A stretch of DNA of 59,558 bases. It comes from an uncultured Bacteroidales bacterium. Lineage in GTDB: Bacteria > Bacteroidota > Bacteroidia > Bacteroidales > Bacteroidaceae. The stretch lies in NCBI GenBank assembly GCA_902760965.1, contig CACWIN010000009.1:1-59558 (forward strand). Reading direction: 5' to 3'. Positions 27,387 to 35,929 of this stretch are shown piece after piece (position 1 is the stretch's first letter; each line of letters begins with the position of its first letter). The notes below the pieces were generated by a model. It had not been told where the DNA came from, made no database searches, and worked only from the letters and a program-made list of their open reading frames with translations. A program made the translations under genes and the position numbers.

Positions 27387-27527
27387 ATGATTATGGCCGA
27401 CAACTATCTGGAAAAGCATTACGAGGATTACCTTAAGCGCAAGGCCGCTTGGGAAAAAACACACAAACACGGCACCACCCGTCCGGGCCATGCTCCTTTG
27501 ACAAGACCTGACGATGAAGCCTTATAG
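27387..27527 (+). CDS. Small hypothetical protein downstream of folK (46 residues)
   Basis: An ORF starting immediately after the folK stop, MIMADNYLEKHYEDYLKRKA in its first 20 residues. It is charged and helical at first, then ends in a His/Pro-rich tail (TTRPGHAPLTRPDDEAL). There is no signal peptide or membrane helix. I recall similar short proteins with a YLEK-DY-KRKAAW pattern in Bacteroidales, but no function is known. The zero-base spacing and biased composition favour a real gene. Confidence 0.6.
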   Translation: MIMADNYLEKHYEDYLKRKAAWEKTHKHGTTRPGHAPLTRPDDEAL

Positions 27528-27560
27528 ATTTACCACCTGATTACGACAGCTATTAATGAT

Positions 27561-28043
27561 ATGGAAAAGAAAAACAAACCTATAATTGGATATACGGCAG
27601 GTGTTTTTGACCTGTTCCACATAGGTCATCTGAACCTGCTCAAGAACGCCAAAGGCATGTGTGACAAACTGATTGTGGGCGTTACGACCGATGACCTGGT
27701 TTTGTACAAGGGAAAACACTCCATGATCCCGTTCCAAGACAGGATTGAAATAGTACGCAGCATAAAATACGTTGATGCCGTAGTCCCTCAGGACAATATG
27801 GACAAACTGACAATGTGCAAAAAGCTGGGTGCCTCATTCCTGTTTGTAGGAGATGACTGGTATGCTACCGATAAATGGAAACAATATGAAACGGAGTTCG
27901 GTGAAGCCGGAATCAAGATCATATATTTCCCCTACACAAAGGGTGTATCATCAACAAAGATCACAGAGGCCCTGAAAAACACCCGAGGATGGTCAAATGA
28001 TTATTCCTTGAACAATTCCGACAAACACCTTAACAAAGACTAA
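27561..28043 (+). CDS. tagD: TagD-type glycerol-3-phosphate cytidylyltransferase
   Basis: A protein of 160 residues. The nucleotidyltransferase HxGH motif is in FDLFHIGHLNLL (H20, H23). GVTTDDLVLYKGK and the C-terminal VSSTKI, equivalent to the ISTT motif, bind CTP. TagD makes CDP-glycerol from glycerol 3-phosphate for teichoic acids; relatives use other alcohol phosphates (ethanolamine, ADP-heptose type). It opens the surface-polymer cluster, 5 bases before the asparagine-synthase-like gene, and two TagF-family transferases follow. This makes CDP-glycerol the best guess, though the substrate is not proved by sequence. Confidence 0.82.
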   Translation: MEKKNKPIIGYTAGVFDLFHIGHLNLLKNAKGMCDKLIVGVTTDDLVLYKGKHSMIPFQDRIEIVRSIKYVDAVVPQDNMDKLTMCKKLGASFLFVGDDWYATDKWKQYETEFGEAGIKIIYFPYTKGVSSTKITEALKNTRGWSNDYSLNNSDKHLNKD

Positions 28044-28048
28044 GCAAT

Positions 28049-29092
28049 ATGGTAGATAAAGAATTTTGCATGAGTTCATTCCTGGCATTGCGCTACATTG
28101 AGAATGACGACAAAGAGTTCTGTGAGGGAATAAAGCACCAAAGGTACAGACAGATTCCCCTTGAACAGAAGTACTTTATCAATTCGGCCCTGACTGCCGA
28201 CATAGCCATCAGGAATCAGTTCCATCTGGTCAGCAATGAAAAACTTGGCATACTGCTCTCCGGAGGAATGGACAGCAGTGTCCTGGCTAGCTACATGCCC
28301 AAGGGCTCGGATGCCTATACATTCCGTTTTCTTGGAGGCAAGTTCCAACCCGATGAGCTTGAAAGAGCTGAATATTTTGCCAAATACAACGGTTTGAATC
28401 TTCACTACATAGATATTGACTGGAACATTGTAGAGTCAACAGTTGATACTTTGATGAAATCAAAGGGAGCTCCTGTACATTCCATAGAACCACAAATCTA
28501 TTATGCCGCAAAACAAGCCCAAAAAGACGGAATAACCATGATGGTGGTGGGAGATGGCGCCGATTACATATTCGGCGGAATGGACGGACTGCTGTCCAAA
28601 GACTGGACTTTTGAGGAATACTATAAACGTTCCATATACCTGGAGCCTGAGGAGATACTTGTCAAGCCCGCCGACGTGAGATATTTGTTTGAGCGTTACA
28701 GGATAGGCAAAAACAGCGTTGACTATATCCGTTTTTACAACGAAATTGTTACTGACGAGAGTTACGCATCGTACGAGAATGCCTTCCATACTGCAGGAAT
28801 GCCTTTCATAGATCCTTATGAGAAACTTGCCCTTTCCGTTCCTTTGGACATAGAAAGAATCCGAAAGGGAGAGTCCAAGTATATTGTAAGGGAACTGTTC
28901 GGAATGAAATATCCCGTTCCTGTTCCGCAAAAACTGCCCATGCCCAGACCTGTAGATACCTATTTTGCAGACTGGAAGGGTCCGGTACGTCCCGAGTTCA
29001 GGAAAGACCTGGACATGAAAAAATACTCCGGAAACCAGAAATGGTTAATGTACTGCCTTGAGAGATTCCTGAATCTTATAGAACAAAAGTAA
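28049..29092 (+). CDS. Asparagine-synthase-like protein lacking the glutaminase domain
   Basis: A protein of 347 residues. It has the PP-loop ATP pyrophosphatase motif SGGMDSS at 71-77 and GDGADYIFGGMDG near 166-178, as in the C-terminal domain of AsnB. The usual N-terminal class II glutamine amidotransferase domain, with Cys2, is absent: only about 65 unrelated residues precede the PP-loop. It probably adenylates a carboxylate and forms an amide using free ammonia or a partner. It sits between tagD and a flippase, so it may amidate a uronic or amino acid substituent of the polymer. That role is inference. Confidence 0.75.
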   Translation: MVDKEFCMSSFLALRYIENDDKEFCEGIKHQRYRQIPLEQKYFINSALTADIAIRNQFHLVSNEKLGILLSGGMDSSVLASYMPKGSDAYTFRFLGGKFQPDELERAEYFAKYNGLNLHYIDIDWNIVESTVDTLMKSKGAPVHSIEPQIYYAAKQAQKDGITMMVVGDGADYIFGGMDGLLSKDWTFEEYYKRSIYLEPEEILVKPADVRYLFERYRIGKNSVDYIRFYNEIVTDESYASYENAFHTAGMPFIDPYEKLALSVPLDIERIRKGESKYIVRELFGMKYPVPVPQKLPMPRPVDTYFADWKGPVRPEFRKDLDMKKYSGNQKWLMYCLERFLNLIEQK

Positions 29093-29094
29093 AA

Positions 29095-30630
29095 GTGAAT
29101 ACAGTAAACCAGAAACAGATAGCAAAGAACACCATCCTGCTTTATGTCAGGATGGGTGCTATGCTGTTGGTCAGTCTGTACACATCGAGTGTAATACTTA
29201 ATGCTTTAGGTGAGATTGACATGGGTATATACAATGCCGTGGGAGGCATTGTAACCATGTTCTCATTCCTAAGCGGCACCATGACGGTTGCCTGTCAGCG
29301 TTTTTTTGCCCAGGAAATAGGAAAGAACAATTATCAGGAGCTGAAACATGTTTTCAGTCTGTGCGTGACAGTGTTCATTGTCATTGCGTTACTGGTTGTC
29401 ATACTAAGCGAAACGGTCGGATTATGGTTCCTTTACCATAAAGCACAGACGGCCGGTCGTATGGAAGCTGCAAAATGGGTATTCCAATTGAGTATCATAT
29501 CATTCATCTTTACCATAGTGCGTACGCCCTATCAGGGCATAATCATCATAAAGGAAAAGATGAAGGTCTTTACATACCTCAGTATAGCCGAAGTCCTTTG
29601 CAATCTTGGTGTTGCCCTGGTAATTGACAACTACTCCAATGACAGGCTGATCCTTTATGCCGTCCTGATGATGCTGGTGAATCTCATTATCTCGCTATAC
29701 TATTATCTGTACTGCAACAGATTCTACGAGGAATGCAAATACAGTTTCTGGTGGAAGAAAGACAAATTCCTTGAGATATTCGGATTTGCAGGCTGGAACA
29801 TGATAGGGGCACTTTCCGGAATCTGTAAAAGCCAAGGTCTGAATATGCTTTTGAACATGTTCTTTGGACCTGCGGTGAATGCGGCCAGAGCCATGGCTTA
29901 CAAGGTGTTTACCACCGTTCAGTTGTTTGCCGACAATTTCTTTACCGCTGTAAAACCGCAGATCCTGAAATCATATTCCAGCGGCAACACCCCCGATATG
30001 CTCAAGTTGGTAATGCAGAGTTCCAAGTTCTCTTATTACCTGTTATTCCTGGTTTCACTCCCGATACTTTTGGAAACCCAGCCCATCCTGGATGTATGGC
30101 TCAAGAAAGTGCCCGATTACACCGCACTTTTTACCAGACTGGTAGTAATTAACGCACTGATTGAAGTGCTTGCAAATCCTTTGGCCGTATCCATGCAGGC
30201 ATACGGAAAGATCAGGAACTACCATCTTATCTGCGGCAGTTTTACACTGACAATACTACCCATATCATATATCCTGCTCAAGATGCATTACCCGCCCGAA
30301 TCGGTCTTTTACGTTTCGATCATCATTTGCGCCATTGCAATCTGGATTAGGGCGGTCTTTGTAAAACATTCAGTAGGACTGTCTTTGAAACAATACTTTG
30401 TCAAAACCATCCTACCCATACTTGCGGTTACACTTATAACCACACCTCTTCCTTTATATCTGGAAATGACAATCAATAGCGGACTGAACAAATTCCTGTT
30501 GGTTGGGACCGTTTCGGTTCTTATGACATCACTTTCGGTATTGACAGTGGGTATGACCGGAACGGAAAGGAAGCATTTCTTTGAAACAGTTCAAAACGCT
30601 ATAAGGAGAAACAGACATGAACATGAATAA
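29095..30630 (+). CDS. Wzx-type polysaccharide flippase (MOP superfamily)
   Basis: A protein of 511 residues with about 12-14 membrane helices. The start is GTG, 2 bases after the previous stop. The N-terminus KNTILLYVRMGAMLLVSLY and the following NAVGGIVTMFSFLSGTM are typical of oligosaccharide flippases in capsule and O-antigen loci. It would move undecaprenyl-linked repeat units across the inner membrane. No Wzy polymerase is obvious beside it. The end overlaps the next gene by 14 bases. Confidence 0.85.
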   Translation: MNTVNQKQIAKNTILLYVRMGAMLLVSLYTSSVILNALGEIDMGIYNAVGGIVTMFSFLSGTMTVACQRFFAQEIGKNNYQELKHVFSLCVTVFIVIALLVVILSETVGLWFLYHKAQTAGRMEAAKWVFQLSIISFIFTIVRTPYQGIIIIKEKMKVFTYLSIAEVLCNLGVALVIDNYSNDRLILYAVLMMLVNLIISLYYYLYCNRFYEECKYSFWWKKDKFLEIFGFAGWNMIGALSGICKSQGLNMLLNMFFGPAVNAARAMAYKVFTTVQLFADNFFTAVKPQILKSYSSGNTPDMLKLVMQSSKFSYYLLFLVSLPILLETQPILDVWLKKVPDYTALFTRLVVINALIEVLANPLAVSMQAYGKIRNYHLICGSFTLTILPISYILLKMHYPPESVFYVSIIICAIAIWIRAVFVKHSVGLSLKQYFVKTILPILAVTLITTPLPLYLEMTINSGLNKFLLVGTVSVLMTSLSVLTVGMTGTERKHFFETVQNAIRRNRHEHE

Positions 30631-31831
30631 TCTGTTTATTGTAAATCTGGTCAGAGACCTTCTGTTTCTCCCGGTCTGGTACAGACAGAAATGGAACAGG
30701 AGGGATCCCAATCTTTGGATATTCGGTTCCTGGGTTGGCAACAGCTATTCCGACAATTCAAGGAATGTTTATGAATACGTATTGGAGAACTGTCCCCAAA
30801 TAAAGGCTGTCTGGCTTACCAATAACCAGTCGGTATATTCAAAGTTGTCAGAATCAGGGAAACCCGTTGCAATGATGTATTCAAAACAAGGCATTGATTA
30901 TTGCAAAAAAGCCGGATATGCATTCCTGACACAAAGCCCCAAAGATGTAAACCATTGGTATATAAACGGAATAAGACAAATATGGTTATGGCATGGCATG
31001 CCGTTAAAGAAAGTAGGGTTTGACCATCCTATGTATAAGAATGCCGTTAAGGACAGGATTAGGGAACTGTTCCCGTTCAATAACCACGCAAAAGCTGACA
31101 GACCGCATTTCTTTGCAAGTATTTCCGATAAATGGAATCCGGTCTTTAACACAGCATTTCATATAGGTCAAGACCAGATCCTGATTTCGGGACTGCCACG
31201 TAACGACGTATTCTTTGAAAAGGCTCAGGAAAAACTGATAACCAAAATCAATCAGTCCTTTGGGAATCCTGTCAAGATACTGTATATGCCTACATTCAGG
31301 GACTACTCCCAGCTATACGGAAAAGAACCCTTCAATCCTTTCAATGGCTTTGGCTTTGACGCTGGCGGGTTCAGGGAACTGCTGGAACAGGAAAACCTGT
31401 TCTTTATGTATAAGGGGCATTACGTTGACCTTAAGATCAGTAAACTCAAACAGGATTACGGAAACCGGTTCCTGGTATTGGATGACACCATGTATCAGGA
31501 CATGTACACGCTTATCAAGGATGTTGACATTCTTATTACAGACTACTCCAGTATCTATTTTGACTATCTGCTCTTAAGGAAACCTGTCATTCTGGCTCCG
31601 TTTGACTATAAGGATTATATGGCCAGCTCACGCGACTTTTACTTTGATTATGACACGACCATTCAGGGTGTACGCGCCTACAATTGGCAGGAGCTCTCGC
31701 AGATAATCAGAGAAAAGAGATACTACTTTCCTGCCGATGCATTGGACGCTTTGCATCTCCATAAAGACGGGCTAAGTACAAAACGTATTGTCGATGCCGT
31801 AATAAAAGACTCCGAATCATTCAACATATGA
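30617..31831 (+). CDS. CDP-glycerol glycerophosphotransferase family (TagF/TarL-like), copy 1
   Basis: A protein of 404 residues. GT-B-like family motifs are LWHGMPLKK at 124-132, GLPRND, LYMPTFRD, MYKGHY and LITDYSSIYFDYLL near 305. These form the CDP-alditol binding and catalytic region of TagF, TagB and TarL enzymes. Those enzymes transfer glycerol- or ribitol-phosphate from the CDP donor onto a lipid-linked chain at the inner face of the membrane. It lacks the long N-terminal membrane-targeting extension of B. subtilis TagF. Whether it primes, polymerises or adds one unit cannot be told. It is distinct in sequence from the copy at 33837. Confidence 0.85.
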   Translation: MNMNNLFIVNLVRDLLFLPVWYRQKWNRRDPNLWIFGSWVGNSYSDNSRNVYEYVLENCPQIKAVWLTNNQSVYSKLSESGKPVAMMYSKQGIDYCKKAGYAFLTQSPKDVNHWYINGIRQIWLWHGMPLKKVGFDHPMYKNAVKDRIRELFPFNNHAKADRPHFFASISDKWNPVFNTAFHIGQDQILISGLPRNDVFFEKAQEKLITKINQSFGNPVKILYMPTFRDYSQLYGKEPFNPFNGFGFDAGGFRELLEQENLFFMYKGHYVDLKISKLKQDYGNRFLVLDDTMYQDMYTLIKDVDILITDYSSIYFDYLLLRKPVILAPFDYKDYMASSRDFYFDYDTTIQGVRAYNWQELSQIIREKRYYFPADALDALHLHKDGLSTKRIVDAVIKDSESFNI

Positions 31832-32850
31832 TTGTAATCCTGCTCATATTGCTTGTCCTGTCCTGCATCGGTCTTAAAAAAACCGATAATCACGACATGT
31901 GTCTTGACAGGAATTGTACGGAATCAATCAAGGGCATTTTTATAATCATAGTCTTTTACAGTCATATCCTTCCTTTTCTGGAGGAGGCCGGTGTGGAGTA
32001 TTCACCCATCCTTGATGTCCCGTCAAACACACTAATACACAGGATAGGACAGCTCATGGTGGTTATGTTCCTGTTCTATTCCGGATATGGAGTAATGGAA
32101 TCCATTATGAAAAAGGGGAATGAGTATGTCAGGGCCATACCCGTAAAAAGGGTTCTTTCAACATTGGTCAACTATGCCGTTGCCGTAATGGTATTCCTTG
32201 TCATGAACAAGCTGATTGGCATTCATTTTCCTGTAAAACAGTATATTCTGTCATTCGTGGCATGGGAAAGCGTAGGTCAGAGCAACTGGTATATCTTTGC
32301 CATTCTGTGCTGTTATGTTTCAACTTTTGTATCGTTTACGCTATTCAGCGATAAAAAACATGCATTATATGCCAATGCGTTCCTGCTGCTCATTTATATA
32401 ATAGCTCTATATATATTCAAGGAGAGATGGTGGTACAACACTGTTCCAGCATATCTGGCAGGCATGATTGTCTCGCTCAATAAAAAAGCGGTATTTTCTT
32501 TGATGGATAAATCATATGCAGGTTGTATAATTGTACTGACCTGCCTGTTTGTGGTATGTTTCCATTTCAGGAACCTGACCGTATTCTATCTTATACTGTC
32601 GGTCCTGTTCGCATTGCTGCTGTTAGTCCTTACTGACAGATTTGTGATAAACAGCAGAATACTCAGTTGGTGCGGAAAGAACCTGTTCCAGCTGTATATC
32701 TACCAACGGCTCCCTATGATAGCCCTGTTGACTCTATTTCCCCAATGGGTAAGGATACATCCGTATATCTATGTATCAGGCTGTCTGGCTATAACGATAT
32801 TGATGGCGGTTCTGATTAAACCCGTTTCCATTACCAAAAAGACCAAATGA
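31828..32850 (+). CDS. Acyltransferase-3-like membrane protein
   Basis: A protein of 340 residues with about ten membrane helices. It begins with a helix, then CTESIKGIFIIIVFYSHILP, which resembles the KGI-type first motif of acyltransferase family 3 (OafA/NodX) with its catalytic histidine (SH). It would O-acetylate or otherwise acylate a sugar or alditol of the surface polymer. It overlaps the preceding gene by 4 bases and is followed 3 bases later by a GT2 gene. Confidence 0.7.
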   Translation: MIVILLILLVLSCIGLKKTDNHDMCLDRNCTESIKGIFIIIVFYSHILPFLEEAGVEYSPILDVPSNTLIHRIGQLMVVMFLFYSGYGVMESIMKKGNEYVRAIPVKRVLSTLVNYAVAVMVFLVMNKLIGIHFPVKQYILSFVAWESVGQSNWYIFAILCCYVSTFVSFTLFSDKKHALYANAFLLLIYIIALYIFKERWWYNTVPAYLAGMIVSLNKKAVFSLMDKSYAGCIIVLTCLFVVCFHFRNLTVFYLILSVLFALLLLVLTDRFVINSRILSWCGKNLFQLYIYQRLPMIALLTLFPQWVRIHPYIYVSGCLAITILMAVLIKPVSITKKTK

Positions 32851-32853
32851 CTT

Positions 32854-33834
32854 ATGGATAATCCCAAGATATCAGTCATAATAGCCATATACAACGCCCA
32901 AAAGACCCTGGCCCGTCTTTTGGACAGTCTGCTTATCCAAACTATGAAGGATTTTGAGGTCCTGATGGTAAATGACGGCAGCACAGACCTTTCAGGTTCC
33001 ATATGTGACAGTTACGCCCGGACCGACAACAGGTTCAAGGCATTTCACAAGGCTAACGAAGGGGTCGGGTCCACCAGGCAGTTCGGCATAGAACATGCAA
33101 CCGGTCAATACACCATTCATGCCGATGCCGATGACTGGGTGGAACCGGATTATCTGGAGCTGCTCTACGACAAGGCTGTAGCATCAGGAGCCGATATGGT
33201 AATTTGCGATATTTTGGTTGAGAACGGAATAAGGACCAATCTGCTTAAACAGGAGCCAACCGCTTTTGACAAAGAGACTCTGCTCAATGACATGATTTGC
33301 CGATTGCAGAACGGACCTTGCAACAAACTGATAAAGCGCTCTGCATATTCAGAACGTAACATATCCTATATTAAAGGTATGCACGGGGGCGAAGACCAGT
33401 TATTCAATCTTCAGCTTGTAATGGCCGGGATTACGGTTTCATACCTTCCTGAGGCCCTGTATCATTACGATACCTCGGCAAATCCGGATTCGGCATCAAG
33501 GGGTAGTTCCCTTAAAAAGATTGAGCAAGGAATACAGTTTGTGTCCGCACTTAAGGAACTGCTTCCCCAAGGGTTCCAGGATGGCATAAACGACAAATAT
33601 CTTGACGTGGCGTTTACAGCCCTAAAGTCCGATGAATTCAGCAAAAAACAGTTTAAGGAGACCTTTTCTTTCCTTTCGGCCGTTAAATGGAAAAACTACT
33701 ATAAAAAGGCTTTCCCTATAAAACTGATTATCTGGACAGCGTTGAATATATCGTATAATCTGGCCAAGTTTATGTTGGTCATAAAGAATACTTTTGGAGT
33801 TACAAGAAAAAGCCGCAAAAACAAAACCAACTGA
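32854..33834 (+). CDS. GT2 family glycosyltransferase
   Basis: A protein of 326 residues. The GT-A fold N-terminus is KISVIIAIYNAQKTL with VNDGSTDLSG. The DXD-like metal site is in HADADDWVEPDYLE near 88-101. The middle region (MHGGEDQLFNLQL, about residue 175) resembles the catalytic ED motif. It ends in a basic C-terminal tail after a probable amphipathic or membrane helix (LIIWTALNISYNLAKFM). It adds a sugar to the lipid-linked repeat unit; donor unknown. It lies 2 bases before the second TagF-like gene. Confidence 0.88.
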   Translation: MDNPKISVIIAIYNAQKTLARLLDSLLIQTMKDFEVLMVNDGSTDLSGSICDSYARTDNRFKAFHKANEGVGSTRQFGIEHATGQYTIHADADDWVEPDYLELLYDKAVASGADMVICDILVENGIRTNLLKQEPTAFDKETLLNDMICRLQNGPCNKLIKRSAYSERNISYIKGMHGGEDQLFNLQLVMAGITVSYLPEALYHYDTSANPDSASRGSSLKKIEQGIQFVSALKELLPQGFQDGINDKYLDVAFTALKSDEFSKKQFKETFSFLSAVKWKNYYKKAFPIKLIIWTALNISYNLAKFMLVIKNTFGVTRKSRKNKTN

Positions 33835-33836
33835 AT

Positions 33837-35030
33837 ATGAAACTGCTTGCATACATTATCTGCTACATAATATATCCCTTCTCGTTCCTGTTTCCCAGGA
33901 GTTCACGCAAATATGCGTTCGGCAGCTACAGGGGTACATTCTGTGACAATGCCAAATACCTGTTCCTGTATGCCACCCAAAACGGCAGCAAGGATATCAG
34001 GTATATTTGGCTGTCAAACAACCGTAATACCGTAAAGATGGTGCGCAAAATGGGATTGCGTGCATATTGGGTTTTAGGGCCGCGCGGGATATGGCATGCA
34101 CTCACTTCCAGATACTGGATATTCAATTCGTATACATCGGACATTATGTTCTGCCTGTCAGGAGGTGCAAAGTGCATCAATCTTTGGCATGGCGTGGGCC
34201 TTAAAAGGATAGAATTCAACGCCATTTCGGGACCTATAGCCGACAGGTTCAGCAAGAAGAACAAATATGACGCGTTCTGTCATCCGGAATCTTTCCGCAA
34301 ACCGGACTGGCTCCTTTCCTCCACCCCGTTCCAGACCTATTCATTGGCCAGGGCTTTCCGCATCCCTGAATCAAACTGCCTGGAGATGGGCTATCCCAGA
34401 AACAGCATCCTGACAGCATCTGCTGAGGAGCGTTCGCAGTTTGTGGCAAAATACGAACCTGACCAGACATGGGCTCTGATTAAAAAGCTTAAGCAGTACG
34501 GCAAAGTCCTTATTTATATGCCTACCTGGCGTGATTCACAGCGTAACATATTTACCCAAAGCATGGATTTGGACAAATTGAACGCCATTCTTGCCGCAAA
34601 AAATGAGCTGCTTATTCTTAAACCGCATGCCAACGTAAGGCTGTCGGACAACATGCACTCTCTTTCAAATATCATGCTGGCCAATCCCAAGATGGATATT
34701 TACCCGATATTGCCGTATACTCACGTCCTTATTACAGACTATTCGTCAATTCTGTATGACTGGCTGCTTATGGAGGACAAGGATGTAATACTGTACCTTT
34801 ATGACTATAAGGAGTATGTAAAGGAGCGTGATTTTTATTATCCGTTTGATGAGAACGTAACAGGTTGCAGGGTTGACAGTTTTGATGAACTGTGCAAGGT
34901 CATTGAATCGGGGCAATACAGGATTGACCCCAAAGAACGTGACAGGATGATAGAGCTGTTCTGGGGAAAGACTGCTAACTTTGACTCGTCAAAAATGATT
35001 CTGGACTTTATTAAGGATAAAGCAAGATGA
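33837..35030 (+). CDS. CDP-glycerol glycerophosphotransferase family (TagF/TarL-like), copy 2
   Basis: A protein of 397 residues. It has a hydrophobic N-terminus (LLAYIICYIIYPFSFLF) that may anchor it in the membrane, then LWHGVGLKRIEF near 116-127, MGYPRNSIL, IYMPTWRDSQ, KPHANVR and LITDYSSILYDWLL near 298. The family transfers alditol phosphate from CDP-glycerol or CDP-ribitol. With copy 1 it could form a primase-polymerase pair, or each could use a different donor, which fits two cytidylyltransferases in this region. It overlaps the next glycosyltransferase gene by 4 bases. Confidence 0.85.
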   Translation: MKLLAYIICYIIYPFSFLFPRSSRKYAFGSYRGTFCDNAKYLFLYATQNGSKDIRYIWLSNNRNTVKMVRKMGLRAYWVLGPRGIWHALTSRYWIFNSYTSDIMFCLSGGAKCINLWHGVGLKRIEFNAISGPIADRFSKKNKYDAFCHPESFRKPDWLLSSTPFQTYSLARAFRIPESNCLEMGYPRNSILTASAEERSQFVAKYEPDQTWALIKKLKQYGKVLIYMPTWRDSQRNIFTQSMDLDKLNAILAAKNELLILKPHANVRLSDNMHSLSNIMLANPKMDIYPILPYTHVLITDYSSILYDWLLMEDKDVILYLYDYKEYVKERDFYYPFDENVTGCRVDSFDELCKVIESGQYRIDPKERDRMIELFWGKTANFDSSKMILDFIKDKAR

Positions 35031-35929
35031 TCTCATTGATTGTATGCACGTATAACCGTGACAAGTATATATACAGCTGCCTGCAAAAGATTGCGGACAA
35101 CGGCTATCCTACGCAGGATTATGAAATAATTCTGGTAAACAACAACAGTACGGATAGCACTGAACAGCTATGCAGAAATTTCGGTTCCGACTACCCGCAG
35201 GTTCAGTTCCGATACTTTAACGAGACCAACCAGGGCCTGTCATATGCCCGGAACAGGGGCATTGCCGAAGCTGCAGGTGACTGGCTGGTGTTTTTGGACG
35301 ATGATGCCATGCTGCATCCCGGTTATCTTACAAACTTAAAGACACATCTTGACCAGTATCCCGATGCAGGTGCGTTTGGCGGACATATTACTCCTGAGTT
35401 TGAAAGCGGAGAAACGCCCCATTGGCTTTGCAAATGGACCATGTCGTGGGTATCGGCCATTGACATGGGCAAAAAGGTTTCACTGTTTAAAGGCGGCAAA
35501 TATCCCATTGGGGCCAATATGGGTTTCAGTCGCCTGACTATCCAAAAGTGCGGACTGTTCAACACCGCTCTGGGACGTACCGGAAACAATCTGATGGGAG
35601 GCGAAGAAAAGGATATATTCAACCGCCTTAAAGCGGCCGGCATTCCCATATACTATTTTCCCGATGTGGCCGTAGACCATGTAATCCCTCCCAGACGTAC
35701 CACGGTTGAATTCATTGAACGCTTGGGTTCCGGCATAGGTTCAAGCGAACTGATGCGCTGCAGGAACAATAATGCAAACCTTTTAAAAAGACAGATAACT
35801 GAGGTGATCAAATGGGGCGCCACCATAATCCTGTGGTGCTATTACATGGTTACTTTCCGTCCGGCATGCGGCAACATGCTGGTGTTGTTCCGCAAGAACG
35901 TTACTCTTGGATTATTGGGCAAAAAATGA
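35027..35929 (+). CDS. GT2 family glycosyltransferase
   Basis: A protein of 300 residues. The N-terminus is SLIVCTYNRDKYIYSCL, NNNSTDSTEQL follows, and the metal site is FLDDDAMLHPGY near 95. GANMGFSR and GGEEKDIFNRLK make up the acceptor region. A C-terminal hydrophobic helix (ATIILWCYYMVTF) suggests membrane association. It adds a sugar in the polymer pathway. It overlaps both neighbours by 4 bases, so translation is coupled. Confidence 0.88.
   Translation: MISLIVCTYNRDKYIYSCLQKIADNGYPTQDYEIILVNNNSTDSTEQLCRNFGSDYPQVQFRYFNETNQGLSYARNRGIAEAAGDWLVFLDDDAMLHPGYLTNLKTHLDQYPDAGAFGGHITPEFESGETPHWLCKWTMSWVSAIDMGKKVSLFKGGKYPIGANMGFSRLTIQKCGLFNTALGRTGNNLMGGEEKDIFNRLKAAGIPIYYFPDVAVDHVIPPRRTTVEFIERLGSGIGSSELMRCRNNNANLLKRQITEVIKWGATIILWCYYMVTFRPACGNMLVLFRKNVTLGLLGKK

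Noticed and set aside
35812..35925. Upstream start for the EamA transporter
   Set aside because: The added residues lie in another frame of the preceding glycosyltransferase; the ATGA overlap at 35926 is the typical start in this cluster.
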